Of a DNA stretch of 64,000 nt, positions 10,055-20,113 are shown piece by piece. This stretch comes from Acidovorax sp. NCPPB 3576 (GTDB lineage: Bacteria; Pseudomonadota; Gammaproteobacteria; Burkholderiales; Burkholderiaceae_C). The position numbers and the translations under genes are program-made. Below the pieces are notes generated by a model that was not told the DNA's origin, did no database searches, and saw only the letters and a program-made list of their open reading frames with translations. Position 1 is the first letter of the stretch. The number at the start of each line of letters is the position of its first letter. The stretch lies in assembly GCF_028473605.1 (NCBI RefSeq), contig NZ_CP097267.1:4084501-4148500 (forward strand), in the 5' to 3' direction.

Positions 10055-10071
10055 CTTTGGCTAAGCCAAAG
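10055..10071. terminator. Palindrome after recJ
   Basis: CTTTGGCT and AGCCAAAG form a perfect 8-bp inverted repeat around one central base, four bases after the recJ stop. The loop is too small for an ideal hairpin and no T-tract follows, so this may be a weak terminator or a protein-binding site. Confidence 0.35.
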
Positions 10072-10139
10072 CTTGGGCGCTCAAAAATGGCCGCATGGAT
10101 ATCCACTCCATGCCCCAAGCCACCATCCCAAGGAACACC

Positions 10140-10601
10140 ATGCAACTCCGTCAACTACTTATGGGCGCATCTCTTGTCTGCGCGGTCTTTTCCAGCGGCT
10201 GCACTTCAATGATGAGCGAAGTCGTCACCGCCAAAAAACAGGGTACAGAAGGCCTGACGGTGGAATACCCGATCACGGAAAACCAGGCCTGGGACATCGC
10301 CAAAACGGTGCTGCGTGAAGCCGGCGCGCAGGCCATCGAGGAGCATCGCGCCGAGGGCTACATGCTCACGACCAGTCCCAACACCTTGGGCGTGTCCGGC
10401 GCGCTTTTGGGAGTCTGGATCAGCACGGGCAGCGCGTCGAAAACAGCGGTGACGGTCATTTCCAAACGCCAGATCAAATCCGCCCTGTTCGTTGCGCCTA
10501 CCGAGACCCGGATTCACGACCGGTATGCGCAAGCCGTTGGGCAGTTGCACAAGGACCTCACCTACATGCTGGTGGCGCCCGACGCCCAACCCCGAAGCTG
10601 A
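10140..10601 (+). CDS. Putative outer-membrane lipoprotein
   Basis: The 153-residue product starts MQLRQLLMGASLVCAVFSSGC. This is a lipoprotein signal with a lipobox-like SSGC, and the mature protein would start CTSMMSEVV. The rest is a small alpha/beta domain (YPITENQAWDIAKTVLREAGAQAIEE) with a hydrophobic Gly-rich loop (SGALLGVWISTG). An AAGGAAC ribosome site supports this start over ATG codons 45 bases upstream. I do not recognise a named family. It precedes the two-component system by 18 bases and could be co-transcribed with it. Confidence 0.7.
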   Translation: MQLRQLLMGASLVCAVFSSGCTSMMSEVVTAKKQGTEGLTVEYPITENQAWDIAKTVLREAGAQAIEEHRAEGYMLTTSPNTLGVSGALLGVWISTGSASKTAVTVISKRQIKSALFVAPTETRIHDRYAQAVGQLHKDLTYMLVAPDAQPRS

Positions 10602-10619
10602 CCCTCGCACAATAGTGCC

Positions 10620-11276
10620 ATGCACATTCTGTTGATCGAGGACGATCTTGACCTGGGTCGGGCGCTTCACTCCAGCTTGCAGCTGGAAGGTTTCAGCGTG
10701 CAATGGCTGCGCCGTGCCGCCGACGCACCGCACCAACTGGACGATGGCGTTGTGGGCTGCGTGCTGCTGGATTTGTCCTTGCCCGACGGCGATGGCATGG
10801 CGCTGCTGGCCCACTGGCGGCGGCAAGGCCACGTGACACCCGTGATCGTCATCACCGCGCGCATGGCTTTGCATGATCGCTTGAGCGGTCTGGACAACGG
10901 CGCCGATGACTTTCTGGTCAAACCCTTTGCCATCCCGGAACTCGTGGCCCGCATCCGTGCCGTGCTGCGCCGCTATGCAAAGCAGGCCAGCGAAGTCTGG
11001 GCCATCGGTGCGCTGGCGCTGGAGCCCAAACGCCACCTCTGCCGGCTGCATGGCGAGCCGCTGGATTTGTCACCGCGCGAATTCCAGCTGCTGCTCGAAC
11101 TGGCGCGCGAACCCGGCGTGGTCATCGCCAAGGGCCAGTTGGCCCAACGCCTCGAACCCCTGGGCGACGCCGTGGAGTTCAGCGCGTTGGAAGTGCATCT
11201 ATCCAACCTGCGCCGCAAGATCGGGGCCGACCGCATCCGCACGGTACGTGGCGTCGGCTACCTGCTGGAGGCTTGA
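10620..11276 (+). CDS. OmpR-family response regulator
   Basis: This DNA-binding response regulator has a receiver domain (MHILLIEDDLDLG acidic pocket, phospho-acceptor Asp in CVLLDLSLPDGDG, switch Thr in VIVITAR, Lys in FLVKPF) followed by a winged-helix domain ending SNLRRKIGADRIRTVRGVGYLLEA. At 218 residues it has the QseB/PmrA/TctD-like size. The sensor kinase starts two bases after its stop. The target genes are not evident; the lipoprotein gene just upstream is a candidate partner. Confidence 0.92.
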   Translation: MHILLIEDDLDLGRALHSSLQLEGFSVQWLRRAADAPHQLDDGVVGCVLLDLSLPDGDGMALLAHWRRQGHVTPVIVITARMALHDRLSGLDNGADDFLVKPFAIPELVARIRAVLRRYAKQASEVWAIGALALEPKRHLCRLHGEPLDLSPREFQLLLELAREPGVVIAKGQLAQRLEPLGDAVEFSALEVHLSNLRRKIGADRIRTVRGVGYLLEA

Positions 11277-11277
11277 G

Positions 11278-12669
11278 ATGCGGGGTTGGCATTGGCCTAA
11301 AACCCTGGTGGCGCGTCTCGTCGCCGTGGTGGTGCTGGCGGTGGCACTGTCCGGTGCTGCGGTGGCGCTGCTGAACTATTGGCAGTTCAAGCAGGCCATG
11401 GCCACCGAATCGGGGCTACAGCACCTGGGCCGCTACCTGACTCCGGCCCTGGAAGGCATCGGCAATGCACAGGATGCCATCACCACGGTGGTGGCACTGG
11501 AGACCGTCGTGAACGCGTCCCGCCACGAAGCTGCGGCGCAAGGCCTGGCGCTGGCCCCCTGCCTTTTTCAGCTGCGGGATGCCAATAACCGGCTGCTGTA
11601 CTCCAGCACCCCGCTGGGCACCCAAATGCTGCTGGCCCAAGGCACCCAAGTCACCGAGCAGAACATCGCCGGGCAGCCTTACCGGGTGGTGCAAACCGAT
11701 CTGCCGCGCTGGTCGGTACGCATTGCCGAGCCCAAGCTGGCCGACGCTACGGTGCTGCAGGTGATCGTGAACGACCTGCTGCCCGCGCTACTGCTGGCCT
11801 TACCGGTGACTTTGCTGCCCATATGGCTGGCCGTGCGCCAGGGGCTCAAGCCCTTGCAGCGCTTGTCCGCACAACTGCAGACGCGTTCGCCCAACGATCT
11901 GCGCGCCGTGACCGCGGATCTGCACTATGCCGAACTCAGCGCCGTGGCCCATGCGTTCAACGCCGTGCTCAACCAGCTGCGCGACAAGATGCAGCGCGAG
12001 CATGCTTTTGTGCAGGATGCGGCCCATGAACTGCGCACCCCCATGGCCGTCATCAGCGCCCAGGCCCATCTGCTGCTCCAGGCAACCAATGGGCCGCAGC
12101 GCGCGCAAGCCCAGGCCGGCTTGGAGCATGCGATCCAGCGCGCCTCGCACCTGGCACACCAGCTGCTGGCCCTGGCCGCCCTGGACGAAGCCAGTCGCCC
12201 ATCTGCGCAGCGGGTGGATGTGGCCGCCCTGCTGCGCAACACGCTGGCCGCCCTGACCCCGGCCGCCATGGCGCGGAATATGGACATATCGCTGGAAGCC
12301 CCCGATCAGGTGTTCTGCACGCTGGATGCCGCTGCCTTGCAATCCATCGTGCAGAACCTGCTGGACAACTCCCTGCGCTACGGGCGCGAGGGAGGACGCA
12401 TCGCCATCCGCCTGCATGCCGACAGCGACAGCCGGCAACTGCGGCTGCTGGTGGCCGATGACGGCCCCGGCATCCCGCATGACGAGCAGGCGCACATCTT
12501 TGAGCGCTTTGTGCGCGGCAGCCACCCGCAGGCCGCCGGCTCCGGTCTAGGGCTGTCCATCGCGCGGCAGGCCGCCCTGGCGTTACACGGCCACATCACG
12601 CTGGGCCCCGGACTGGACGGCCAAGGGGCCACCTTTACGCTCACTATTCGCATCCAACCCGGTGCGTGA
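11278..12669 (+). CDS. Sensor histidine kinase
   Basis: This 463-residue membrane kinase partners the preceding regulator. It has TM1 near residues 12-35 (LVARLVAVVVLAVALSGAAVALL), a periplasmic sensor of about 130 residues, TM2 (LPALLLALPVTLLPIWLAV), a short HAMP-like linker, the H-box HELRTPMAVISAQ, and the ATP-binding N-box (QNLLDNSLRYG), G1 (DDGPGI) and G2 (GSGLGLSIA). The start ATG is two bases after the regulator stop. The layout is the QseC/TctE type. The signal cannot be inferred. Confidence 0.92.
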   Translation: MRGWHWPKTLVARLVAVVVLAVALSGAAVALLNYWQFKQAMATESGLQHLGRYLTPALEGIGNAQDAITTVVALETVVNASRHEAAAQGLALAPCLFQLRDANNRLLYSSTPLGTQMLLAQGTQVTEQNIAGQPYRVVQTDLPRWSVRIAEPKLADATVLQVIVNDLLPALLLALPVTLLPIWLAVRQGLKPLQRLSAQLQTRSPNDLRAVTADLHYAELSAVAHAFNAVLNQLRDKMQREHAFVQDAAHELRTPMAVISAQAHLLLQATNGPQRAQAQAGLEHAIQRASHLAHQLLALAALDEASRPSAQRVDVAALLRNTLAALTPAAMARNMDISLEAPDQVFCTLDAAALQSIVQNLLDNSLRYGREGGRIAIRLHADSDSRQLRLLVADDGPGIPHDEQAHIFERFVRGSHPQAAGSGLGLSIARQAALALHGHITLGPGLDGQGATFTLTIRIQPGA

Positions 12670-12987
12670 AGCGTGGTTGTTTGGCCTTCATGACCGGGAG
12701 TATCTGCACCACCATTGCCGGCACGCATCCAGGCACCGGCTCCGGCGCTGCTGGCGGCGCAGAGCAGCGCATCAGGGCTGCATCCAAAACCCCACTGGGC
12801 AAGGGCTAGCCCGTTTTACGCGCTTTTCAGGACTCCGGCGCAGCAGTGCCTGCGCTACCAGCCAGCAAATTTAGCTATTATTTTTATAGCGCCTGATTTG
12901 CATCTGGCGCTCACTGAATGCCTGGTGTTGGCAGTGCCTGCAGCCCATCAGCCACAGACCGATATCAGTGCCCCCGAGGGCCACAGG
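12670..12987. other. 318-base gap between convergent genes
   Basis: No credible gene is visible between the sensor kinase stop and the chemoreceptor stop. It contains one degenerate dispersed repeat (copy E). No strong T-tract terminator was seen. Confidence 0.5.
12871..12914 (-). repeat. Dispersed palindromic repeat, copy E (degenerate)
   Basis: GCTATTATTTTTATAGC at 12874-12890 is followed on the plus strand by GCGCCTG...TGGCGCTCA. Read on the minus strand this gives an AGCGCC block and then the 17-nt palindrome, as in the other copies but with a poorly conserved middle. Confidence 0.55.
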
Positions 12988-14850
12988 TCAGAACGTTTCC
13001 CAATCGTCCTCGGAGCCGGAGGAGGTGCGGGCAGCCGCCGGGCGTGGCGCTGCAGCGCTGTTGGCAATGCGGGGGGCTGCAGCAGGCGCTGCGGGTGCCT
13101 TGGCGGAAGGCGCCTTGGGTGCTGCGGCAGCCGTTTTCTTGGCGGGCGCCGCAGCACTACTGGTGCGGACTGCCGGGGATGCGAGGGCTGCCGGGGCGGC
13201 GGTTCGCACGGGTGCGGGTTTTCCGGCGAAGCGGTTCAGTGCCGGTGCGGGCACTGGCCGCGGGGCGGCGGTTCGCACCGGGGCCGGGATCGGCGCGCGC
13301 GCGACCGCCACGGCTCCGACGTTGAACACCGACACGACCTGCGACAGCCGCTGGGCCTGATCCCGCATGGCGGTGGCCGCGGCGCTCGACTGCTCCACCA
13401 GGGCAGCGTTCTGCTGCGTCATCTGATCCAGGTTGCTCACGGCTTGGTTAACCTGGGAAATGCCGTCGCGCTGCTCGGTGGACGAGGCGGTGATCTCGCC
13501 GATCAGGTCGGACACGCGCTTGACGCTGCCGACGATCTCTTCCATGGTCTGGCCGGCCTGCGCCACCTGCTGCGAGCCCGATTCCACATTCTCCACCGAG
13601 GTGTCGATGAGCAGCTTGATCTCCTTGGCCGCCTCAGCCGAGCGCTGCGCCAGGCTGCGCACTTCCGACGCCACCACGGCAAAGCCCCGGCCCTGCTCGC
13701 CCGCACGGGCGGCTTCCACCGCGGCGTTCAGCGCGAGGATGTTGGTCTGGAACGCGATGCCGTCGATCACGCCGATGATGTCGCTGATCTTGCGAGAGCT
13801 GTCGGTGATCCGCTGCATGCTCGTGACGACCTGGCCCACCACCTCGCCGCCCCGCCCGGCCGCCTGCGCCGCCGTAGAGGCCAGCTGGTTGGCCTGGCGC
13901 GCGGTGTCGGCGGACTGGGTGACGGTGGCGGTCAGCTCTTCCATGCTGGCCGCCGTCTCTTCGAGGTTGGCGGCGGTCTGTTCGGTCCGTGCGGACAGGT
14001 CCTGGTTGCCGGTGGCGATTTCGTTGGAGGCGGAAGAGACCGATTCCACGCCCGAGCGCACCTCGGCCACCACCCCGCGCAGGCGCGCCGCCATGGCGGA
14101 CAGCGAGCGCAGCAGATGGCCCAGCTCGTCCTGGCGGCCGTTCTGCACCTGCACCGTCAGGTCGCCTTGCGCAATGGCGTCGGCCATGCCCACGGCATGG
14201 CCCAGAGGCACGGTGATCGACCGCACCGTGAGGTGGGCCAGGAACACGCCCAGCAGCACCACGAGCGCGGCGATTCCCGCGCCGATCCAGTGGGCCTGCG
14301 CGCGCTGGCGGCGGCCCTCGGCCTTGGCCGCTTCGCGCTGCCCCTCCTGCTGCCCGATGAAGGCTTCCTGGGCCTGGATGTATTTGGCAACGGCGGGCAG
14401 CAAGGCGTCGTCCACCAGCTTGCGGGTAGTGTCGATGTCCGCACGGCCTTCCTGGGCCTGGGCGGTGATCTTGAGCACGCCGGCGCGCTCGGCCGCGACC
14501 CGTTCGAGCTGTGCCTTTTCCTCGGGGCTCACGGCCTGCTCGACGATCTTTTTCTGGATTTCGGTGATGGCGGCGATGTCCGCCTTGACCTGCGTCTTCA
14601 TGCGCGCGCTCAGCACTTCGTCGGTGGCCACTGCGCTCACCACCACCCGCTCCACGGCCAGTTGCGTCATGCCCTTCCATCGCAGCGCCAACGAAATGCG
14701 GTCTTCATTGGCCTGCACCATGGCGGTGGTTTGTACATCGACGCGGGCCGTGTAGCTCACGAGCGCATAGACCAGCAGCAGCATTCCCCCCATGAGCCCA
14801 AGAATGATGAGCCACAGCTTGCGGCCGACGGAAAGGTTTTGAAAGTTCAT
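12988..14850 (-). CDS. Methyl-accepting chemotaxis protein with C-terminal DWETF tether
   Basis: This 620-residue transmembrane chemoreceptor starts [19 protein letters not shown]. It has TM1 (residues 12-32), a periplasmic four-helix-bundle-type sensor to about residue 190, TM2 ([21 protein letters not shown]), HAMP and the signalling hairpin with tip [29 protein letters not shown]. After the hairpin comes an Ala/Pro-rich linker of about 100 residues ending SEDDWETF. The final pentapeptide matches the NWETF-type docking site for CheR/CheB. The start at 14850 gives the standard N-terminus; the frame runs open further upstream. The ligand is unknown. Confidence 0.94.
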   Translation of the reverse strand: MNFQNLSVGRKLWLIILGLMGGMLLLVYALVSYTARVDVQTTAMVQANEDRISLALRWKGMTQLAVERVVVSAVATDEVLSARMKTQVKADIAAITEIQKKIVEQAVSPEEKAQLERVAAERAGVLKITAQAQEGRADIDTTRKLVDDALLPAVAKYIQAQEAFIGQQEGQREAAKAEGRRQRAQAHWIGAGIAALVVLLGVFLAHLTVRSITVPLGHAVGMADAIAQGDLTVQVQNGRQDELGHLLRSLSAMAARLRGVVAEVRSGVESVSSASNEIATGNQDLSARTEQTAANLEETAASMEELTATVTQSADTARQANQLASTAAQAAGRGGEVVGQVVTSMQRITDSSRKISDIIGVIDGIAFQTNILALNAAVEAARAGEQGRGFAVVASEVRSLAQRSAEAAKEIKLLIDTSVENVESGSQQVAQAGQTMEEIVGSVKRVSDLIGEITASSTEQRDGISQVNQAVSNLDQMTQQNAALVEQSSAAATAMRDQAQRLSQVVSVFNVGAVAVARAPIPAPVRTAAPRPVPAPALNRFAGKPAPVRTAAPAALASPAVRTSSAAAPAKKTAAAAPKAPSAKAPAAPAAAPRIANSAAAPRPAAARTSSGSEDDWETF

Positions 14851-15032
14851 GGAGCGTGGGAAAGAAAAGAAGGAAGTGCCGTGAAGGCACAGGGCCAAGC
14901 AGCGCATCGCCTCTCCCAGCGCGCACTCTTTCTTACATTTTGCATTCTTGTCTTGGTGTATTGCCAAGGGGTTTTCCGCATTCCGTGCAAGATTGCGACA
15001 CATGGGACCACCTCCGGTCCTAGAATCGATCC

Positions 15033-15896
15033 GTGTCCATCCTTCTCAACGCCGATCTGCATTGCCATTCCGTGGTCTCCGACGGCACGCTCACGCCTGA
15101 AGAACTGGCGGCCCGGGCGCACGCCAACGGCGTTCAGCTGTGGGCATTGACAGACCACGACGAGATCGGCGGCCAGCACCGCGCCATCGCTGCCGCCGCA
15201 TCCCACGGCCTGCCCTACCTGACCGGCGTGGAGATCTCGGTCACCTTCGCCGACACCACGGTGCACATCGTCGGCCTGGGGTTCGACCCGGACGACCGGC
15301 AGCTCAGCCAGGGCCTGGCCGCCACCCGCGGCGGGCGAGGCGAACGCGCGATGGAAATGTCGCGCCAGCTGGCACAGGTCGGCATCCGCGGTGCCTACGA
15401 AGGCGCGCTGCGCTACGTTGGCAACCCGGAACTCATCTCCCGCACGCACTTCGCGCGCTTTCTGGTCGAAACAGGCGTGTGCCGCGATACCTCCGAGGTG
15501 TTCCGCAAATACCTCACCGAAGGCAAGCCCGGCTACGTGCCGCACCACTGGGCAGCGCTCGGCGACGCGGTGCGCTGGATCAGCGAGGCCGGCGGCATGG
15601 CCGTCATCGCCCACCCGGCGCGCTACAAGTTCAGCGCGAACGCCGAGTACGCGCTGTTCACCGAATTCATCCAGCATGGCGGACGCGGCGTAGAGGTGGT
15701 GACCGGCAGCCATTCGGTGGCCGAGTACGGCGTGTATGCCGGCATGGCCACCGAATTCAAGCTCGCCGCATCGCGCGGCAGCGACTTCCACAGCCCGGAC
15801 GAATCGCACACCGACCTGGGCGCCCTGCCCTCGCTGCCCGGCGCATTGACCCCCGTATGGGACCTGCTGGCAGACCGCATCCACACCGTCGCCTGA
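15033..15896 (+). CDS. PHP-domain phosphoesterase (3',5'-nucleoside bisphosphate phosphatase type)
   Basis: This 287-residue PHP protein has metal-binding motifs [21 protein letters not shown], a central His (SRTHFAR), AHPARY and [11 protein letters not shown]. The family (YciV/RnaAM type) hydrolyses 3',5'-nucleoside bisphosphates such as pAp or trims short RNA 5' ends. The start is GTG at 15033, and there is little room upstream because the divergent chemoreceptor begins at 14850. The next gene, a YciO/Sua5 protein, starts 11 bases downstream, a pairing often seen in betaproteobacteria. Confidence 0.9.
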   Translation: MSILLNADLHCHSVVSDGTLTPEELAARAHANGVQLWALTDHDEIGGQHRAIAAAASHGLPYLTGVEISVTFADTTVHIVGLGFDPDDRQLSQGLAATRGGRGERAMEMSRQLAQVGIRGAYEGALRYVGNPELISRTHFARFLVETGVCRDTSEVFRKYLTEGKPGYVPHHWAALGDAVRWISEAGGMAVIAHPARYKFSANAEYALFTEFIQHGGRGVEVVTGSHSVAEYGVYAGMATEFKLAASRGSDFHSPDESHTDLGALPSLPGALTPVWDLLADRIHTVA

Positions 15897-15906
15897 GGAC
15901 CCTCCC

Positions 15907-16542
15907 TTGGCCCAGTATTTCGAAGTCCATCCCGACAACCCGCAGCCCCGGCTGCTCAAGCAGGGCGCCGCACTGTTGAAACAAGGCGCGGTGCTGGCCG
16001 TGCCCACCGACTCCAGCTACGCCCTTGTGTGCCAGCTCGACGACAAGACCGCCGTGGACCGCCTGCGCCGCATTCGCCAGGTGGACGAAAAGCACCACCT
16101 CACCCTGCTGTGCCGCGACCTGTCCGAGCTGGCCAACTACGCCCGCGTGGACAACCGGCAGTACCGCCTGCTCAAGCTGGCCACGCCCGGGCCCTATACC
16201 TTCATCCTGGACGCCACCAAGGAAGTGCCCCGCCGCGTGAGCCATCCGCAGCGCAAGACCATCGGCCTGCGCGTGCCGGACCGCAAGGGCCTGCAACTGC
16301 TGCTGGAACTGCACGGCGCGCCGCTCCTGGCCACCACCTTCATCGCGCCGGGCGAAACGCTGCCATTAAACGACCCGCGCGAGATCCGCGAGCGCTACGA
16401 GCACCAGATCGATGCCGTGGTCGATGCGGGCGCCTGCCCGCTGGAGCCGACCACCGTGGTGGACCTGACCGACATGTACGACGGCGGCGAACCCCGGGTG
16501 GTGCGCGAGGGCCGCGGCAGCCTGCAGGCGCTGGGCCTCTGA
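15907..16542 (+). CDS. YciO/Sua5/YrdC-family protein
   Basis: This 211-residue protein belongs to the YrdC-fold family, whose TsaC/Sua5 members make threonylcarbamoyl-AMP for tRNA t6A. It shows the substrate-pocket segments AVPTDSSYAL and TPGPYTFIL, plus RKTIGLRVPD and a late VVDLTD. The sequence is closer to the YciO branch, whose own reaction is less certain. The start is a TTG at 15907 after an ACCCTCC stretch. It is probably co-transcribed with the upstream PHP gene. Confidence 0.85.
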   Translation: MAQYFEVHPDNPQPRLLKQGAALLKQGAVLAVPTDSSYALVCQLDDKTAVDRLRRIRQVDEKHHLTLLCRDLSELANYARVDNRQYRLLKLATPGPYTFILDATKEVPRRVSHPQRKTIGLRVPDRKGLQLLLELHGAPLLATTFIAPGETLPLNDPREIRERYEHQIDAVVDAGACPLEPTTVVDLTDMYDGGEPRVVREGRGSLQALGL

Positions 16543-16569
16543 CGCGAAACCGGCGCGCCGCCGGGCCCC

Positions 16570-17838
16570 TCAGGCCGGCAGGCGCAGCGCGGACGTGGTG
16601 TGATGGCCGGGCGAGCCCACCAGGGCGGGCGCGTCGTCATCGTCCAGCTTGAACGCACCCACGGCACGCTGCAGGTCGTTCGCGCGTTCCGACAGCACCG
16701 ACGCGGCCCGCGCTGCCGCCTCGACCATCGCTGCGTTCTGCTGCGTGGCGCCGTCCATGTGAGCAACCGCCTGATTCACGTGGGCAATGCCGTCGCTCTG
16801 TTCATGCAAGGCGCGCGAAATCTCACCCAGCAGGGCGGTGACCTGCCCGACATCGTGCACGATCTCCTGCATCGTCTTGCCCGCCTGGCCGACCAGGCCG
16901 GTGCCGTTCTGCACCTGCTGCACGGACTCCTGGATCAGCGTGCGGATCTCGCGCGCGGCCACGGCGCTGCGCTGCGCCAGGCTGCGCACCTCGGAGGCCA
17001 CCACCGCGAACCCCCGGCCCTGCTCCCCCGCGCGGGCCGCTTCCACCGCCGCGTTCAGCGCCAGGATGTTGGTCTGGAAAGCGATGCCTTCGATCACCTG
17101 GATGATGTCCACGATCTTGTGCGAGCTGCCGCTGATGGCCTGCATGGTCTGCACCACCTCGCCCACCACCGCCCCGCCACGCTCGGCCGTGGCGGAGGCG
17201 GCCACGGCCAGCCCGCTGGCGGAGCGCGCCCGATCGGCGTTCTGGCGCACGGTAGAGGTGAGCTGCGCCATGCTCGCGGCCGTCTCGGTCAGCGAGGAGA
17301 CCTGCTCCTGCGTGCGGCGCGACAGATCGGAGTTGCCCGAATCGATGTCGCCCGCGCACAGCGTGATCGCATCGGTGGACTGCTTGATGCGCGAGACCAG
17401 TTCGGTCAAGGTGTCTTCCATCGTGCCCAGCGCCCCGAGCAGCCGCCCGAAATCCCCTTGCAGATCGGAGCTGAACTCCTTGCTCAGGTCGCCCGCCGCC
17501 ACGGTTTCCGCAATGACGATGGCCTGAGCCAGCGGGCTCACGATGCCTTGGCGCAGCAGCAGGAAAGCGGTGATGGCCACCGCAAACACCGCCCCGCCCA
17601 GCACCAGCAGCCACACCCGCACGTCGTCCAGTTGGGCCTGCGCCGCCTGAATGGCCTGCACCAGCGGCAAGCGTTGCGCATCGGCCAAGCCACCCGCCAG
17701 TTGCAATGCCGCGCGGTGCGAGGCCTGCGCGCGCCCGATGTCTGTCAGCCCAACGACCAACAACAAGGCCATCAGCGCCGCCAATGCCCCGAACGCGAGC
17801 ACCAGCCGCGTACCAATCCTCAGCCTGTCCAAGCCCAT
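16570..17838 (-). CDS. Methyl-accepting chemotaxis protein with very short periplasmic loop
   Basis: This 422-residue chemoreceptor starts [25 protein letters not shown]1 lies near residues 12-31 and TM2 near 74-95 ([21 protein letters not shown]), so only about 42 residues lie between them. The usual four-helix sensor of about 150 residues is missing. HAMP and a complete signalling hairpin ([29 protein letters not shown]) follow. The C-terminus ends TTSALRLPA and has no docking pentapeptide. The start was chosen at the family-typical MGLDRL. It may sense membrane or cytoplasmic cues, or work only in mixed arrays. Confidence 0.92.
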   Translation of the reverse strand: MGLDRLRIGTRLVLAFGALAALMALLLVVGLTDIGRAQASHRAALQLAGGLADAQRLPLVQAIQAAQAQLDDVRVWLLVLGGAVFAVAITAFLLLRQGIVSPLAQAIVIAETVAAGDLSKEFSSDLQGDFGRLLGALGTMEDTLTELVSRIKQSTDAITLCAGDIDSGNSDLSRRTQEQVSSLTETAASMAQLTSTVRQNADRARSASGLAVAASATAERGGAVVGEVVQTMQAISGSSHKIVDIIQVIEGIAFQTNILALNAAVEAARAGEQGRGFAVVASEVRSLAQRSAVAAREIRTLIQESVQQVQNGTGLVGQAGKTMQEIVHDVGQVTALLGEISRALHEQSDGIAHVNQAVAHMDGATQQNAAMVEAAARAASVLSERANDLQRAVGAFKLDDDDAPALVGSPGHHTTSALRLPA

Positions 17839-18022
17839 GATCGCCTGTCTCCTATGCCTGTTGTATGTCGTTATCGCAGGCAGCCAGCGGCGCCCGGCGG
17901 TGTGCACGGGCTACGTTTTGCAACATGCCGTGCCATGCTATCAACGATCGCGCCGGGCGCCCTCCGTAGTTGCGCTTATGCCCAGGACAAGGCCGTGTGC
18001 CGGCGTCTGAGACAATCGCGCC

Positions 18023-18691
18023 GTGGACTTCTCCAACCTCATCCAAACCGTTCTCATCTACGCACTGCCGGTGCTCTTCGCGATCACGGTGCACGAAGCC
18101 GCCCACGGCTACGCGGCGCGCCACTTCGGCGACCAGACCGCGTTCATGATGGGCCGCATCACGCTCAACCCGCTCAAGCACATCGACCCGGTCGGCACCA
18201 TCCTCATGCCGCTGCTGCTGTACTTCGCCACGTCGGGGGCGTTTCTCTTCGGCTACGCCAAGCCGGTGCCGGTGAATTTCGGCAACCTGCGCAACCCCAA
18301 GCGCGACATGATCTGGGTCGCCCTGGCGGGACCGGCCTCCAATTTCTTCCAGGCCATCCTGTGGGCGGTGTTCCTCATCGCGCTGGTCGGCTTCGGCGTG
18401 CAAGAGCGCTTTTTCATGGAAATGGCGCGCGCCGGCATGCTGGTCAACCTCGTCATGTGGGCCTTCAACCTGTTTCCGCTGCCGCCGCTCGATGGCGGGC
18501 GCATCCTGGTCGGCCTGTTGCCGTGGAAGCAGGCGCAAATGGTGTCGCGCATCGAGCCCTACGGCTTCTTCATCGTGCTGGCCCTGGTCGTGGCCGGCGT
18601 GGTGGGTGCGGTCTGGCTGCGCCCGCTCATGTCGCTGGGCTACTCGGCCATCAACCTGCTGCTGACGCCCCTGATGGCGATGCTGCGCTGA
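18023..18691 (+). CDS. Site-2-protease-type membrane metallopeptidase (M50B-like)
   Basis: This 222-residue integral membrane zinc protease has the HExxH motif in TVHEAAHGYAA within the first membrane segment and the third zinc ligand region NLFPLPPLDGGRIL. At least four hydrophobic helices follow the small rhomboid-like SpoIVFB/YwhC layout without a PDZ domain. The start is GTG at 18023. It precedes trpS by 78 bases, a common neighbourhood in Burkholderiales. Its substrates are not known. Confidence 0.92.
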   Translation: MDFSNLIQTVLIYALPVLFAITVHEAAHGYAARHFGDQTAFMMGRITLNPLKHIDPVGTILMPLLLYFATSGAFLFGYAKPVPVNFGNLRNPKRDMIWVALAGPASNFFQAILWAVFLIALVGFGVQERFFMEMARAGMLVNLVMWAFNLFPLPPLDGGRILVGLLPWKQAQMVSRIEPYGFFIVLALVVAGVVGAVWLRPLMSLGYSAINLLLTPLMAMLR

Positions 18692-18769
18692 TCGGTGCTT
18701 GCCGCTGGCGCCGCTGACAGCGCTCGCACCGGCGTCCCTCTTCTTTTGTTTTCTGCGGATTCCGTTTAC

Positions 18770-20074
18770 ATGACCACCACGCGCTTTCTCACTGGCATCA
18801 CCACCACGGGCACGCCGCACCTGGGCAACTTCGTCGGGTCCATCCGCCCCTCCGTCGCGGCCAGCCTGCAGCCCGGCGTGCAGAGCTTTTACTTTCTGGC
18901 CGACTACCACGCGCTCATCAAGTGCGAAGACCCGTTGCGCATCCAGCGGTCCACGCTGGAGATCGCTGCCAGCTGGCTTGCAGCGGGGCTGAACCCCGAG
19001 CACGTCACCTTCTACCGCCAGTCCGACATTCCGGAAATTCCCGAACTCAACTGGCTGCTGAGCTGCGTGACCGGCAAGGGCGTGCTCAACCGCGCCCATG
19101 CCTACAAGGCATCGCAAGACAAGAACACCGCCGCCGGCCGCGAGGCCGACGACGGCGTGACCGCAGGCCTCTTCATGTACCCCGTGCTCATGGGCGCCGA
19201 CATTCTGCTGTTCAAGGCCCACAAGGTGCCTGTGGGGCGTGACCAGGTGCAGCACATCGAGATGGCGCGCGACATGGCGGCCAGCTTCAACCACCTGTAC
19301 GGCGACCATTTCGTGCCGCCCGAGGCCGCCATCGACGAACACGTCGCCACCCTGCCCGGCCTCGATGGCCGCAAGATGAGCAAGAGCTACGACAACACCA
19401 TTCCGCTGTTCTCGTCGCGCGAACAGTTGCGCAAGCTCATCGGCGGCATCCTCACCGACTCGCGCGCGCCCGGCGAACCCAAGGACACCGAAGGCTCGGC
19501 CCTGTTCCAGATCTACCAGGCCTTCGCCACCGAAGCGGAAACCGCCGCGCTGCGCCAGCAATACGCCGAAGGCATCGCCTGGGGCGATGCCAAGCAGGTG
19601 CTGTTCGAACGCGTGGACCAGGTCATCGCCCCCATGCGCGCGCGTTACGAAGCGCTGATGGCCAACCCCTCGCAGATCGAAGACACCCTGCTGGCTGGCG
19701 CCGAACGCGCACGGGCCATCGCAACGCCTTTCATGCACGACCTGCGCGCGGCCGTGGGGCTGCGCAGCCTGCGCACCGCAGCAGTGGCGACGCCGGCACA
19801 GGCCAAGCCCGCCAAGGCGGCGCTGCCGTCGTTCAAGCAGTACCGGGAGGCGGACGGCAAGTTCTACTTCAAGCTGGTCGCAGTGGATGGCCGGGTGCTG
19901 TTGCAAAGCACCGGCTTCGATGCACCGCGCGATGCGGGGCAGGCCATTGCACGGCTGCAGAAGGAAGCGGGAGCACTGCAGGCGCTGACAGCCCGCCTGG
20001 TGCCGCAGCAGGGGATCGAGGACCGCGAAGTGGACGAGGCCTTGCAGGCGTTGATCGCAGCAGCGGCAGATTGA
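18770..20074 (+). CDS. trpS: Tryptophan--tRNA ligase
   Basis: TrpS charges tRNA-Trp. The 434-residue class I synthetase has the HIGH-like motif TGTPHLGN, the KMSKS motif in LDGRKMSKSYDN and the Rossmann core. Beyond the normal length of about 335 residues it has a C-terminal extension of about 80-90 residues (from LPSFKQYREADGKFYFKL to the end), a feature I associate with beta/gammaproteobacterial TrpS forms. ATG at 18770 is preceded by TTTAC with a weak ribosome site. kptA follows 39 bases downstream. Confidence 0.96.
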   Translation: MTTTRFLTGITTTGTPHLGNFVGSIRPSVAASLQPGVQSFYFLADYHALIKCEDPLRIQRSTLEIAASWLAAGLNPEHVTFYRQSDIPEIPELNWLLSCVTGKGVLNRAHAYKASQDKNTAAGREADDGVTAGLFMYPVLMGADILLFKAHKVPVGRDQVQHIEMARDMAASFNHLYGDHFVPPEAAIDEHVATLPGLDGRKMSKSYDNTIPLFSSREQLRKLIGGILTDSRAPGEPKDTEGSALFQIYQAFATEAETAALRQQYAEGIAWGDAKQVLFERVDQVIAPMRARYEALMANPSQIEDTLLAGAERARAIATPFMHDLRAAVGLRSLRTAAVATPAQAKPAKAALPSFKQYREADGKFYFKLVAVDGRVLLQSTGFDAPRDAGQAIARLQKEAGALQALTARLVPQQGIEDREVDEALQALIAAAAD

Positions 20075-20113
20075 CGGACCGCCAGGCCAGAGAAACAGCC
20101 CAAGGCGTTTTCC

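Noticed and set aside
12715..15150. An 811-codon plus-strand frame
   Set aside because: It is antisense to the first chemoreceptor, whose own frame has clear domains.
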